The translations under genes were made by a program, and so were the position numbers. Positions 20,684 to 29,039 of a DNA stretch of 64,000 bases are shown here, in pieces. Location of the stretch: positions 815,233 through 879,232 of the forward strand of contig NZ_BMMM01000002.1 in assembly GCF_014645835.1 (NCBI RefSeq). Reading direction: 5' to 3'. A model generated the notes under the pieces. The model did not search any database, was not told the origin of the DNA, and saw only the letters and a list, made by a program, of their open reading frames with translations. Source of the DNA: Streptomyces albiflavescens. GTDB lineage: Bacteria > Actinomycetota > Actinomycetes > Streptomycetales > Streptomycetaceae. How positions within the stretch are numbered: position 1 is the first letter of the stretch; every line of letters starts with the position of its first letter.

Positions 20684-21725
20684 CGGACTCGGGTGCCTCG
20701 CTCAGGTACGGCATCAGCTCCTCCGCCAATTCGTCGAGTGACTCCGGGGTCAGACCCGACGTACCGGCCAGGTAGATCGCGTTGAGGAGCTGGTCGGTGG
20801 CGAGGTCGCCGCCGGAGGCGCGGGAGAGGAAGCGCGTGATGAGGCTCTGTGCGTAGTCGTCCGGCTCGCCCAGGTGCGCGCGGACGATCCCCGCGAGGTG
20901 GCTGTCGTCGGGCTGGCGCAGTCGCAGGGTGACGCAGCGGCGCAGGAAGGCCGGAGGGAACTCGCGTTCGCCGTTGCTGGTGAGGACGACGAAGGGGAAG
21001 GCACGGCAACGCACGCGGCCCCGAACCACCGGGACGCGTGCGTCGGTGCCGTCGACCATGACCCGAGTCTGGGGCGTGTGGCGCGCCGTGCGCACCAGCT
21101 CGGGGATCTCGTACTGCCCCTCTTCCAGGACGTTCAGCAGGTCGTTGGGCAGGTCGAGGTCGCTCTTGTCGATCTCGTCGATGAGCAGAGCGCGGGGGCG
21201 GTCATAGGGGAGGAGGGCGGTGCCGAGCGGGCCGAGCCGCAGATGGTCCTCGACACCTGACTCCGGTCCGGGATCCGGTGCCGGCGGGGCTCCCGGTCCG
21301 GGCGTCTTCGCCGGTTCCCCGACCCGCTGTCGCGCCGCGTAGAGCCGCGACAGCGGGTCGTACTGGTACAGGCCGTCGTGCAGAGTGCTGCGGCTGGTGA
21401 TGTTCCAGCGCAGTACCGGCCCCAGCCGCAGTTCGCGGGCGACCGCGTACGCGAGGGACGACTTGCCCGTGCCGGGCGGGCCGGTCACCAGCAGCGGGCG
21501 GCGCAAGTACAGTGCGGCGTTGACGAGTTGGACACTGCGTTCGGTGGCCTGGTAGGTGCGGGCGCGGTGCCTGCGGTCGGGGGAGGTGGCGGAGCTGTCG
21601 TCGGCTTCGGCCGGGGTGTCCAGGACCGGCCCGCCGTCGAAGGCTCGCCAGGGTGGGGGATCGGGCAGCCGGGTGATGCCGTCGTGCGGCTCGTTCGTGC
21701 CGGTGTAGACGGGCCACAGGGGCAT
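20673..21725 (-). CDS. MoxR-type AAA ATPase
   Basis: AAA+ ATPase of 350 residues, MoxR clade. Walker A is GPPGTGKSS (near residue 80), Walker B LLIDEIDKSD, sensor-1 VVLTSNGEREFPPAFLRRC with the arginine finger nearby, all typical. MoxR proteins usually act as chaperones for vWA-domain partners, and the next gene encodes a vWA-like domain. Between Walker A and B there is an unusually Pro/Gly-rich insert (KTPGPGAPPAPDPGPESG). Its TGA lies inside the start of the SAV_2336-type gene (ATGCGTTCTGA, 11-base overlap), so translation is coupled. It follows the trypsin-like gene after 45 bases. Start ATG 21725. Confidence 0.9.
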   Translation of the reverse strand: MPLWPVYTGTNEPHDGITRLPDPPPWRAFDGGPVLDTPAEADDSSATSPDRRHRARTYQATERSVQLVNAALYLRRPLLVTGPPGTGKSSLAYAVARELRLGPVLRWNITSRSTLHDGLYQYDPLSRLYAARQRVGEPAKTPGPGAPPAPDPGPESGVEDHLRLGPLGTALLPYDRPRALLIDEIDKSDLDLPNDLLNVLEEGQYEIPELVRTARHTPQTRVMVDGTDARVPVVRGRVRCRAFPFVVLTSNGEREFPPAFLRRCVTLRLRQPDDSHLAGIVRAHLGEPDDYAQSLITRFLSRASGGDLATDQLLNAIYLAGTSGLTPESLDELAEELMPYLSEAPESDAF

Positions 21726-21770
21726 GTGAGGGTTCTCCGTGGGGTCGGGGGCTGCGAGGCTTGGGTGGCT

Positions 21771-23423
21771 TCAGGCGACGGGCGAGCTCAGGGGCGCGGC
21801 AGGTTCGGGGAAGCGTCGGGGGTCGTCCCACAGGAGCTGAACGTCCTTGGCCCAGTGCCTGTCCGGGGCGTCCGACGCCTCGACCGTCTCGCGCAACGCC
21901 ATGATGTGGCGCGGGAGTTCCGCAGGTGCCAGCCCCTCGGCGTACGCGGTCAGCTCGTCGAGGAAGACACAGCTCCCGTCGTGCTCGGGGCCGCCGGCGC
22001 ATCCCGTCCGGGTCCACAGCAGCACCGGGACCGGGGCGTTGAGCGTCACCTCGAAGAGCTGTCCGGTGCGGGCGGGCGGCAGGGAGAAGGCGGCCAGGTG
22101 GGCATCCTCGTGCCGTAGTCGGAAGCGGAGCTTGGTCGGCTTCTCGTCGGTCCCGCAGTCGATGCGGTGCAGGGAGGCGCCGGGCTTCCCCTCCAAGTCC
22201 TGCCATTTGCGGATCAGCTGGTGCCGTACGCCACCCCGGCGGCGCGTCCGGTCCGTGACGACGAGCGGATACACGCAGCCCAGTGGTGTGTCGTCGTCAG
22301 CGCTGCGTGCCCAGTGAGCCACCGGCTCGTTCAGCCACTCGCGGGGCAGCACGAAGGCAATCAACTCATCCGATCCGGGGGCGAGTTGGTTGAACGCCTT
22401 GTCGATGTGCTCCTGCACGTAGGCCCGTACGCCGGTCCGGGGCAGCCGAAGGGCGCCCACCGGGCGGCGCAGTCCGTCGCGGCAGGCAGACACCTCGACG
22501 TTGACCTGGTCACCACCCGCGCCAGTGTGCTCGATCTCGACGAGGATGGGGGACCAGGAGGGGGTGCGGGAGCGGCCGGGAGGCGTGCCGAGGAGCTCCG
22601 CCAGCCGGTCGGCGAATCGCGTCACCGCCTGCGGGTCCGGCACCTCGCACAGTACGTACCAGGCAGCCGCCCACAGCGAATCGAACCCCCGGTCCGGCAG
22701 CTGCGGACCCAGCGGACCCACGGCGTCGACGTACAGCCGGTCCGGATCGCAGGGGAGCCGCAGTGCCTCTGCCCTCTGCACCAGTCGGCGCAGCCGTTGC
22801 TGCGCGTCCGGCCGGTGGTCGGGAGTGGGGATCAGCTCGCCGAGCCCCGGCCAGTAGCGGGCCATGACATGGCTGGGCAGCATCCGTCCGTTGCGCACGT
22901 CCCGAGCGCCGGAGGCCGCCGAGACCATGCCGACCACCCGGCCGTCCGCGAGGGTCACCGCCGCGCCGCTGAACCCGGCCGCCAGTGGCTGGCCGTGTGG
23001 ACTCCATGCCTCCAGCTGTATCCACTCGTCCGCGATCAGTTGGTCCGAGGTCGCCCGGTACTCGGCGAGTGTCCCCTCGTCGTACCCCCTCGGGAAGCCG
23101 TAGGCGATGAGTTTGGGGTGCGGGTCCGCGTACGCGTCCCCCGGCGGGGCGAAGACGGCCGGGGCGAGCGGCACCTCGCGGTCCAGTTCGAGGACCGCGA
23201 GGTCACCGGGGTCGGTGGCACCCCCGGCCCAGTCGCCGCGCGCGATCACGGTGGCCGTCAGCGGGCCGAGCCCCCGGCTGTGCGGGAAGGAGACCGTCAC
23301 CGCCGACGCCTCGCTTCTGCGGATGACGTGCGCGCACGTCAGGACACGGCGGCCGGAGACCAGGAACCCCGCGCCGACCTCGCCTCCACAGGCGATCCGG
23401 GCGTGCCAGGACGTGCTGCTCAT
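21771..23423 (-). CDS. Trypsin-like protease fused to VMAP-C-like domain
   Basis: Protein of 550 residues with an N-terminal chymotrypsin-fold protease: catalytic His in VLTCAHVI, Asp in PGDLAVLEL and Ser in AAGFSGAAV. There is no signal peptide, so it is probably cytosolic. From about residue 240 a second region (LGPQLPDRGFDSLWAAAW; VLPREWLNEPVAHWARS; KDVQLLWDDPRRFPEPAAPL) resembles the C-terminal domain of vWA-MoxR-associated proteins (VMAP-C). The start ATG 23423 overlaps the upstream Trypco gene stop as ATGA. In the model of vWA-MoxR-VMAP conflict systems the protease is the effector or activator; here that is inferred from architecture and gene order. Confidence 0.83.
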   Translation of the reverse strand: MSSTSWHARIACGGEVGAGFLVSGRRVLTCAHVIRRSEASAVTVSFPHSRGLGPLTATVIARGDWAGGATDPGDLAVLELDREVPLAPAVFAPPGDAYADPHPKLIAYGFPRGYDEGTLAEYRATSDQLIADEWIQLEAWSPHGQPLAAGFSGAAVTLADGRVVGMVSAASGARDVRNGRMLPSHVMARYWPGLGELIPTPDHRPDAQQRLRRLVQRAEALRLPCDPDRLYVDAVGPLGPQLPDRGFDSLWAAAWYVLCEVPDPQAVTRFADRLAELLGTPPGRSRTPSWSPILVEIEHTGAGGDQVNVEVSACRDGLRRPVGALRLPRTGVRAYVQEHIDKAFNQLAPGSDELIAFVLPREWLNEPVAHWARSADDDTPLGCVYPLVVTDRTRRRGGVRHQLIRKWQDLEGKPGASLHRIDCGTDEKPTKLRFRLRHEDAHLAAFSLPPARTGQLFEVTLNAPVPVLLWTRTGCAGGPEHDGSCVFLDELTAYAEGLAPAELPRHIMALRETVEASDAPDRHWAKDVQLLWDDPRRFPEPAAPLSSPVA

Positions 23424-23785
23424 GACTGCGGGGCGGTCTCCGGGGAGCCGTCGGACCGCGGCCCCGGCCGCTCGGGCGCCCAGGAGAGCTTGACCACCAG
23501 ATGGCCCTCGACCGCGCTCTTGGCGATCAACGCGCCCGCCTCCGCGGTGAGTTTGACCCCGAACTCGATCTCCACGGAGTCGGGGCGCAGGCTGCCGTCG
23601 CGGAACACCCGCAGCGCGGACTCCGCGGCGGCCCGTACGCCCTCCAGGGAGCCCTCGAAGGTGCGGGTCGCCTGGACCGCGCCGTCGTCGCCCCGTGCGA
23701 CGAGGCGAGATCCGGACTCGTCCTCGATGCCCTCGACGACGATCACGGCGCCGTCGTCGGTCTTGAACTCCACCAGGCCGTCCAT
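23420..23785 (-). CDS. CU044_2847/Trypco-like small protein
   Basis: Protein of 121 residues starting MDGLVEFKTDDGAVIVVEG and continuing VEIEFGVKLTAEAGALIAKSAVEGHLVVKLSW, the pattern of the CU044_2847 family (trypsin-co-occurring domain 1). These small beta-rich proteins occur next to trypsin-like genes in actinobacterial conflict-type operons, exactly as here: the downstream trypsin gene starts within its stop codon. The open frame extends to 24316, but the upstream part lies antisense to the S8 protease gene, so ATG 23785 is preferred. A clear Shine-Dalgarno sequence is not seen; GGGGG lies about 14 bases upstream. It is the first gene of the four-gene operon. Confidence 0.78.
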   Translation of the reverse strand: MDGLVEFKTDDGAVIVVEGIEDESGSRLVARGDDGAVQATRTFEGSLEGVRAAAESALRVFRDGSLRPDSVEIEFGVKLTAEAGALIAKSAVEGHLVVKLSWAPERPGPRSDGSPETAPQS

Positions 23786-24011
23786 GAAGCCGAGAACCCC
23801 CGTTGTGTGTGACGTCCACTCATCTTCATTGTCAGGGACGGTACTTGGCACTGTCCCGGTTTCCGCCGTTCGTACCCGCCCGTCCTGGCGGGAAGCCGCC
23901 AGGGCGCCTTCCCGCCAGGTTTCGTCAACTCCCCCGCAACGCGAGCCCCCCGACACTCGTCGCAGCGCAGCAACACAGCAGAGCCCGGTCGCCGACGAAG
24001 AGAGGGCACAC

Positions 24012-27000
24012 ATGACCAGAGGACCAGCGAGACGCGGGGCCGGACTGTTGTCGGCCGGGCTCGTGCTCGCCCTGCTGCCGATGGGGCAGGCGGACGCGCA
24101 AGAAGCCAGTTCCGCGTCGCCCCGGGCCGCCTCCGCCGCCCGCACCGTCACCCTCGTCACCGGTGACAAGGTGACCGTCACCGGCCTCGGCGGGGGCACG
24201 AAGACCGTCACCGTCGAGCGCCCCGAGGGAGCCACCGGCGCCGTGCGCACCCAGGTGGCGAACGGCGCCGTCAGTGTCGTACCGGACGAGGCGCTGCCGT
24301 ATCTGCGGGCGGGCACCCTGGACCGGCGGCTGTTCGACGTGAGCGAGCTGATACGTCAGGGGCTCACCGACCAGAAGACGGACGAGCTGCCGCTGATCGT
24401 GACGTACGAGAAGAAGAGCGGCACCGCCACGCCGCGTGGGGCCGAGCGGACGCGCGCGCTGCCGAGCATCCGCGGTGCCGCTGTGGACGCGGACAAGGGG
24501 CGGACGTTCTGGCGGGCCATGACCCACCAGGACGGGATCGGCAAGGTCTGGCTCGACGGGCGCGTCAAGGCGGACATGGCCGAGAGCAACGCGCAGATCG
24601 GCACGCCGAAGGCCTGGGAGGCCGGGCTCACCGGGAAGGGGGTCACCGTCGCCGTCCTCGACACCGGTGTCGACACCAGCCACCCCGACCTGGCGGACAG
24701 GGTCTCGCAGACCAAGAGCTTCATCGACGGGCAGGAGGTCGCCGACCGCAACGGGCACGGCACGCACGTCACGTCGACCGTCGGCGGCAGCGGTGCCGCT
24801 TCCGACGGTACGGAGAAGGGCGTCGCGCCCGGTGCGACGCTCGCCGTCGGCAAGGTGCTCAGCGACCAGGGCTCGGGCAGCGAGTCGCAGATCATCGCCG
24901 GTATGGAGTGGGCCGCGCGCGATGTGCACGCCAAGGTGATCTCCATGAGCCTCGGCTCGACCGAGGCCAGTGACGGCACCGATCCGATGGCCGAGGCGGT
25001 CGACACCCTGTCCAAGGAGACCGGCGCCCTGTTCGTCATAGCCGCCGGAAACACCGGCGCCCCCTCCTCCATAGGCTCGCCCGGCGCCGCCGACTCCGCG
25101 CTGACCGTCGGCGCGGTGGACTCGGAGGACCAGGCCGCCTACTTCACCAGCGCAGGACCGCGCTACGGCGACAACGCGCTCAAGCCCGACCTCTCCGCAC
25201 CCGGCGTCGGCATCCTGGCCGCCCGCTCCCAACTGGTGAGCGGCAGCGGTTACTACACCTCCATGAGCGGTACGTCGATGGCGACGCCGCATGTCGCGGG
25301 CGTGGCGGCACTGCTCGCCGAGAAGCACCCCGACTGGACCGGCGAGCGGCTCAAGGACGCGCTGATGTCGACGTCGAAGCAACTCGACGCGTCCGCCTAT
25401 GTGCTGGGCTCGGGACGAGTGAGTGTTCCGGACGCGATCGACGCTGCCGTGACCGCCACCGGGAGCGCCGACCTCGGCTTCTACAGCTGGCCGTACGACG
25501 CGAACAAGCCCGTCACCAAGACGGTGTCGTACAGCAACTCCTCCGACAGCGCCGTCGAGTTGAGCCTCGCCGTGCGAGGTGCCGCCGACGGGGTCGCGAC
25601 TCTCGCCGACTCCACGCTCACCGTGCCCGCGCACGGCACCGCGTCCACGACGGTGACGGGTGACGGCTCCAAGGCGCCCGTGGGCAACACCTCCGGACAG
25701 ATCGTCGCGTCCGTGGCCGGCACCCCCGTCGCGCACACCGCGTTCGGACTGGTCAAGGAGGAGGAGCGGTACACGCTCACCGTCCATGTCAAGGACCGCG
25801 AGGGCGCCGCCACGCCGGCCTACGTCGTGGTTCAGCAGCTCGCCCAAGGTGTCGACCCGTACCCCGCGCAGGTCGGTGACTCCGGCACCCTGAAGCTCCG
25901 GCTCGCGCCGGGGACGTACAGCCTCACCTCCTTCCTCGACGTGCACGGCAGCCACGGCGCGGACTCGCTCGGCCTCGGCTTCCTCGCGGCGCCCGAGATC
26001 ACGCTCGACAAGGACCGCGAGATCACGTTGGACGGGCGGCAGTTGAAGGAGGTCGACGCGAAGGTCGACCGGCGGACCGAGACCCGGCAGCTGCTGATGG
26101 AGTACGACCGGAACGCGGGCGGCTCCGACCTGTTCGACGCCGTGCAGGTGCCCGTCAAGTACGACAGCGTCTTCGCGGCGCCGACCGCGAAGGTCACCCA
26201 GGGCAGCTTCGAGTACCGGACGGTGTGGCGGCTCGGCAAGCCGCTGCTGGAGGTCGAGGGCATCGGCGAGGCGGTCGTCCAGCCGGGCGGCACGCTGATC
26301 GAGGGGCGCAGCAGGCTGGCGCTGGTCGATGTCGGTGACGGTGTCTTCTCCGGCAAGGACGTGCGCGGCAAGGCCGTGCTCGCACGGCTCGCCGACGGTG
26401 TCGAACCCGCCGCTCTCGCCCAGGCCGCCCAGGACGCGGGCGCCAAGGCCCTGTTCGTCACCGACGACACGGCCGGACGCCTCAACGCCTGGTTTGGTAC
26501 GGACGACAACGCCGACCGGCCGCTTCAGATCGCCACGGTCGACGCGGCGGACGCGGCACGGCTGCGGGCGGCCAAGGGTGTCGCGATGACCGGGACGCGC
26601 AACACGCCGTACGTGTACGACCTCTCGCAGGGGCATCAGGGCGCCATCCCGCGCGGAGACCTCACCTATGAGCCCGGCACGGATGAACTCGCCGTGCTGG
26701 ACACCAGGTTCCACGCCGTGAAGCCCGTGTCGGGCGGCGAGTTCCGGTACTCGATCACCGACACCTTCCCCATCGGGATCGGCTTCCAGGAGCGGATCGA
26801 CTACCCGGCCGAGCGGACCGACTATGTCTCCACGGGCGCCGGGCAGCTGTGGCACGAGTCCGTGAGCGTCGGGCCGGGCACGCTCGAGGAACGCAGCGGA
26901 CTGATCGCCTACCGGGGTGGCACGCACCCGACGCGCAACTGGTTCAAGCCCGTCTGGCACCCCTGGCTCGGCACCGGACTCGGCTGGGGCCAGCAACGCG

Positions 27001-27629
27001 CCGGCAACCAGATCCAGTTCAACACGCCCGGCTGGGGCGACTCCGGGCCCGACCACACCGGCTTCGGCGACGTGTGGAGCGACGACACCGGGATGACCCA
27101 GTTCACGGAGGTGTACCAGGACGGGTCGCTGGTCGACCGGCGGATGAGCTCGGGCGCGTACGTCTGGGACGCACCCGCCGACGAGCACATGTACAAGGTC
27201 GTCACGGACACGACTCTGGACGCGGACCGCTGGAAGCTCTCCACGAAGGGCCACTCCGAGTGGACCGTCGGATCGGCGGCCACCCCCGAGGACCACTTCA
27301 CCTTCCTGCCGCTCCTCAACCTCGGATACGACGTCGACACCGACCTCGCGGGCGACGTGCGCGGCGGCAGCCGGGTGCCGGTGGGGATCTACGCCGAGTA
27401 TGTGAAGGGCGCGCCGGACACCGGGACCATCGGGGGCGGGAAGCTCGAGGTGTCGTACGACGACGGCAAGACCTGGAAGGCGGTCCCGCTCTCCGGTGGC
27501 AAGGCGTCCTGGACGGGGACACTGAGCGTGCCGCGCGGCGCGGAGTTCATCTCGCTGCGGGCCTCGGCGCGCGACGACCGGGGCGGCTCGGTGAGCCAGG
27601 AGATCATCCGGGCGGTGGGAGTGCGGTAA
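24012..27629 (+). CDS. Secreted S8 (subtilisin-like) serine protease
   Basis: Secreted subtilase of 1205 residues. A Sec signal peptide is evident (MTRGPARRGAGLLSAGLVLA..., cleavage after about ADA-QE, residue 36), followed by a propeptide region to about 200. Catalytic residues: Asp in VAVLDTGVDTSHPD, His in RNGHGTHVTS, Asn in AAGNTGAPSS and Ser in SGTSMATPHVAG. The remaining ~700 residues are beta-rich with a PA-like segment (GKAVLARLADGVEPAALAQA) and a C-terminal beta-sandwich. ATG 24012 follows GAGAGGG. It is transcribed divergently from the Trypco operon. The frame is open far upstream, but that part is antisense to other genes. Likely roles are extracellular protein degradation; the target is unknown. 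Confidence 0.92.
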   Translation: MTRGPARRGAGLLSAGLVLALLPMGQADAQEASSASPRAASAARTVTLVTGDKVTVTGLGGGTKTVTVERPEGATGAVRTQVANGAVSVVPDEALPYLRAGTLDRRLFDVSELIRQGLTDQKTDELPLIVTYEKKSGTATPRGAERTRALPSIRGAAVDADKGRTFWRAMTHQDGIGKVWLDGRVKADMAESNAQIGTPKAWEAGLTGKGVTVAVLDTGVDTSHPDLADRVSQTKSFIDGQEVADRNGHGTHVTSTVGGSGAASDGTEKGVAPGATLAVGKVLSDQGSGSESQIIAGMEWAARDVHAKVISMSLGSTEASDGTDPMAEAVDTLSKETGALFVIAAGNTGAPSSIGSPGAADSALTVGAVDSEDQAAYFTSAGPRYGDNALKPDLSAPGVGILAARSQLVSGSGYYTSMSGTSMATPHVAGVAALLAEKHPDWTGERLKDALMSTSKQLDASAYVLGSGRVSVPDAIDAAVTATGSADLGFYSWPYDANKPVTKTVSYSNSSDSAVELSLAVRGAADGVATLADSTLTVPAHGTASTTVTGDGSKAPVGNTSGQIVASVAGTPVAHTAFGLVKEEERYTLTVHVKDREGAATPAYVVVQQLAQGVDPYPAQVGDSGTLKLRLAPGTYSLTSFLDVHGSHGADSLGLGFLAAPEITLDKDREITLDGRQLKEVDAKVDRRTETRQLLMEYDRNAGGSDLFDAVQVPVKYDSVFAAPTAKVTQGSFEYRTVWRLGKPLLEVEGIGEAVVQPGGTLIEGRSRLALVDVGDGVFSGKDVRGKAVLARLADGVEPAALAQAAQDAGAKALFVTDDTAGRLNAWFGTDDNADRPLQIATVDAADAARLRAAKGVAMTGTRNTPYVYDLSQGHQGAIPRGDLTYEPGTDELAVLDTRFHAVKPVSGGEFRYSITDTFPIGIGFQERIDYPAERTDYVSTGAGQLWHESVSVGPGTLEERSGLIAYRGGTHPTRNWFKPVWHPWLGTGLGWGQQRAGNQIQFNTPGWGDSGPDHTGFGDVWSDDTGMTQFTEVYQDGSLVDRRMSSGAYVWDAPADEHMYKVVTDTTLDADRWKLSTKGHSEWTVGSAATPEDHFTFLPLLNLGYDVDTDLAGDVRGGSRVPVGIYAEYVKGAPDTGTIGGGKLEVSYDDGKTWKAVPLSGGKASWTGTLSVPRGAEFISLRASARDDRGGSVSQEIIRAVGVR

Positions 27630-27650
27630 CCGGCCCGGGGGCCTTGTGCG

Positions 27651-27691
27651 GGTGGTGCCGGCTTCCTTTGGGAGGCGGAGCCGGCACCACC
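27651..27691. terminator. Terminator between convergent genes
   Basis: Perfect 13-bp inverted repeat (GGTGGTGCCGGCT at 27651-27663, complement at 27679-27691) with a 15-base loop, located between the S8 protease stop and the convergent carboxyltransferase stop. It probably serves both directions; there is no T-tract. Confidence 0.75.
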
Positions 27692-27698
27692 GATCTGT

Positions 27699-29039
27699 TC
27701 ATGTCCCGGGGATCTCCGTGATGCCCCGGATCACCCCCAGGTCCAGCAAGTCCTGGGGCCGGATGCGGAGTTGGTCGGCCGTCGCTTCGACCTCGCCCGG
27801 GGTCCGCTTCAGGATCGCGGCCGCGAGCTCCGGTGCGATGACCGAGAAGTAACTGTCCGGCGTGGCCCAGGTGTTGCCGGGTGCGGCCAGCGCGAGCGCG
27901 CCACCCGAGCCGCCCTCGCCGATCACCAGCGTGGTGACCGGCGTACGGGCGGTGGCCACCGCGGCGAACAGGTCCGCGATCGCCGCGCCGGCGCTCTGCC
28001 GCTCCGCGTCGGCGTCATTGGCGGCGCCGGGCGTGTCCACCAACGTCAGTACGGGGATGCCGAGCCGGCCCGCCAGCCGGATCAGCCGGGCGGCGGTGCG
28101 GTATCCGGCGGGCCGGGTCGCGGTGCCGCGCTGGGCGGCGTAGGCGAGGGGCCGTCCGTCCCGCGCGAGGCCGAAACCGCACAGCATGCCGTCGTCGGTG
28201 CCGCCGCAGCGGTCGCCGCTGATGGCTGCCCGGTGGGTGAAGTACGCGTCCAAGTAGGCATCGGCGCGGGGGCGTTCGGCGGCGCGGGCGCGCCGGACGG
28301 CGTCCCAGCCGGTGGCGGGGAGATCGAGTGCGCCCAGGGCGGGCGGGACCCGTGCGGCCTCGGCCGACGGCTGGGTGAGCAGGCCCAGCCACAGCGCGAG
28401 CGTGCCCCGCAGCTCCCTCGGCCGTACGACGGCGTCCACCGCCCCTGCCGCCAGCTGGGCCTCCGCCGTGTACGCGGCCGGGTCCGCGTCGGGCGGGCGG
28501 ACCCGGGAGCCCGCGAAGCCCACCTGGACGCCGGGCAGTGCCAGGGTCACGTCGGCGCCCGCGCCCAGCGTGGCCCAGCCGCCGCCCGTCGTCGGGTCCC
28601 GCAGCACGGCGATCTGCGCGAGCCCGGCCTCGCGGGTGAGCGCCGACTCCCGCGCCACCCGCTGGAGCTGGGTGAGCGCGAGCATGCCCTCCTGCATCCG
28701 GCTGCCGCCCGTGGCGACGAGCGAGACGACGGGGAGGCGGTGCTCGCGGGCGTGGGTGTACGCCGCCTGGAGGCGGTCGCCGGTGCGCTCGCCGAGCGAG
28801 CCGCCGAGGAAGCCGAACTCGAAGGCGATCAGTACGGCGGGGGTGTCGCCGATGGTCGCGGTGCCGCACACGACGGACTCCTCCTCGCCGGTGCGGGCGG
28901 CGGCGCGAGCGCGCGAGTCGTCGTATCCCTGCCAGGAGAGTGGGCCGTCGGGTGGGAACGCCCTTGTGGGAGAGGGGAGTTCTGCGAAGGTGTCGGTGAC
29001 CAGGGCGATGGTCCGGCGTGCCGAGAGCCGCTCAGTCAC
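27699..29039 (-). CDS. Acyl-CoA carboxylase carboxyltransferase, fused beta/alpha halves
   Basis: Biotin-dependent carboxyltransferase of 446 residues with two crotonase-like halves. The N-terminal half corresponds to AccD (FEFGFLGGSLGERTGDRL, GGSRMQEGMLALTQ) and the C-terminal half to AccA (VLTLVDTPGAAND, TLVIGEGGSGGALAL, SVIAPELAAAIL). It moves carboxyl groups from biotin to an acyl-CoA, usually making malonyl- or methylmalonyl-CoA. The zinc finger of AccD is not present. GTG 29039 overlaps the matB stop by eight bases, so the two are coupled and both bear on malonyl-type CoA supply. At 446 residues it is shorter than the usual ~530-residue actinobacterial AccD. No biotin carboxylase is adjacent. 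Confidence 0.85.
   Translation of the reverse strand: MTERLSARRTIALVTDTFAELPSPTRAFPPDGPLSWQGYDDSRARAAARTGEEESVVCGTATIGDTPAVLIAFEFGFLGGSLGERTGDRLQAAYTHAREHRLPVVSLVATGGSRMQEGMLALTQLQRVARESALTREAGLAQIAVLRDPTTGGGWATLGAGADVTLALPGVQVGFAGSRVRPPDADPAAYTAEAQLAAGAVDAVVRPRELRGTLALWLGLLTQPSAEAARVPPALGALDLPATGWDAVRRARAAERPRADAYLDAYFTHRAAISGDRCGGTDDGMLCGFGLARDGRPLAYAAQRGTATRPAGYRTAARLIRLAGRLGIPVLTLVDTPGAANDADAERQSAGAAIADLFAAVATARTPVTTLVIGEGGSGGALALAAPGNTWATPDSYFSVIAPELAAAILKRTPGEVEATADQLRIRPQDLLDLGVIRGITEIPGT

Noticed and set aside
23925..27296. A 1123-codon minus-strand frame
   Set aside because: It is the GC-biased shadow of the S8 protease gene, Val/Gly/Arg-rich with no recognisable domain.
22167..27629. 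A 1820-codon plus-strand frame that includes the S8 protease
   Set aside because: Everything before 24012 is antisense to the trypsin-VMAP and Trypco genes; the signal peptide and ribosome site place the true start at 24012.
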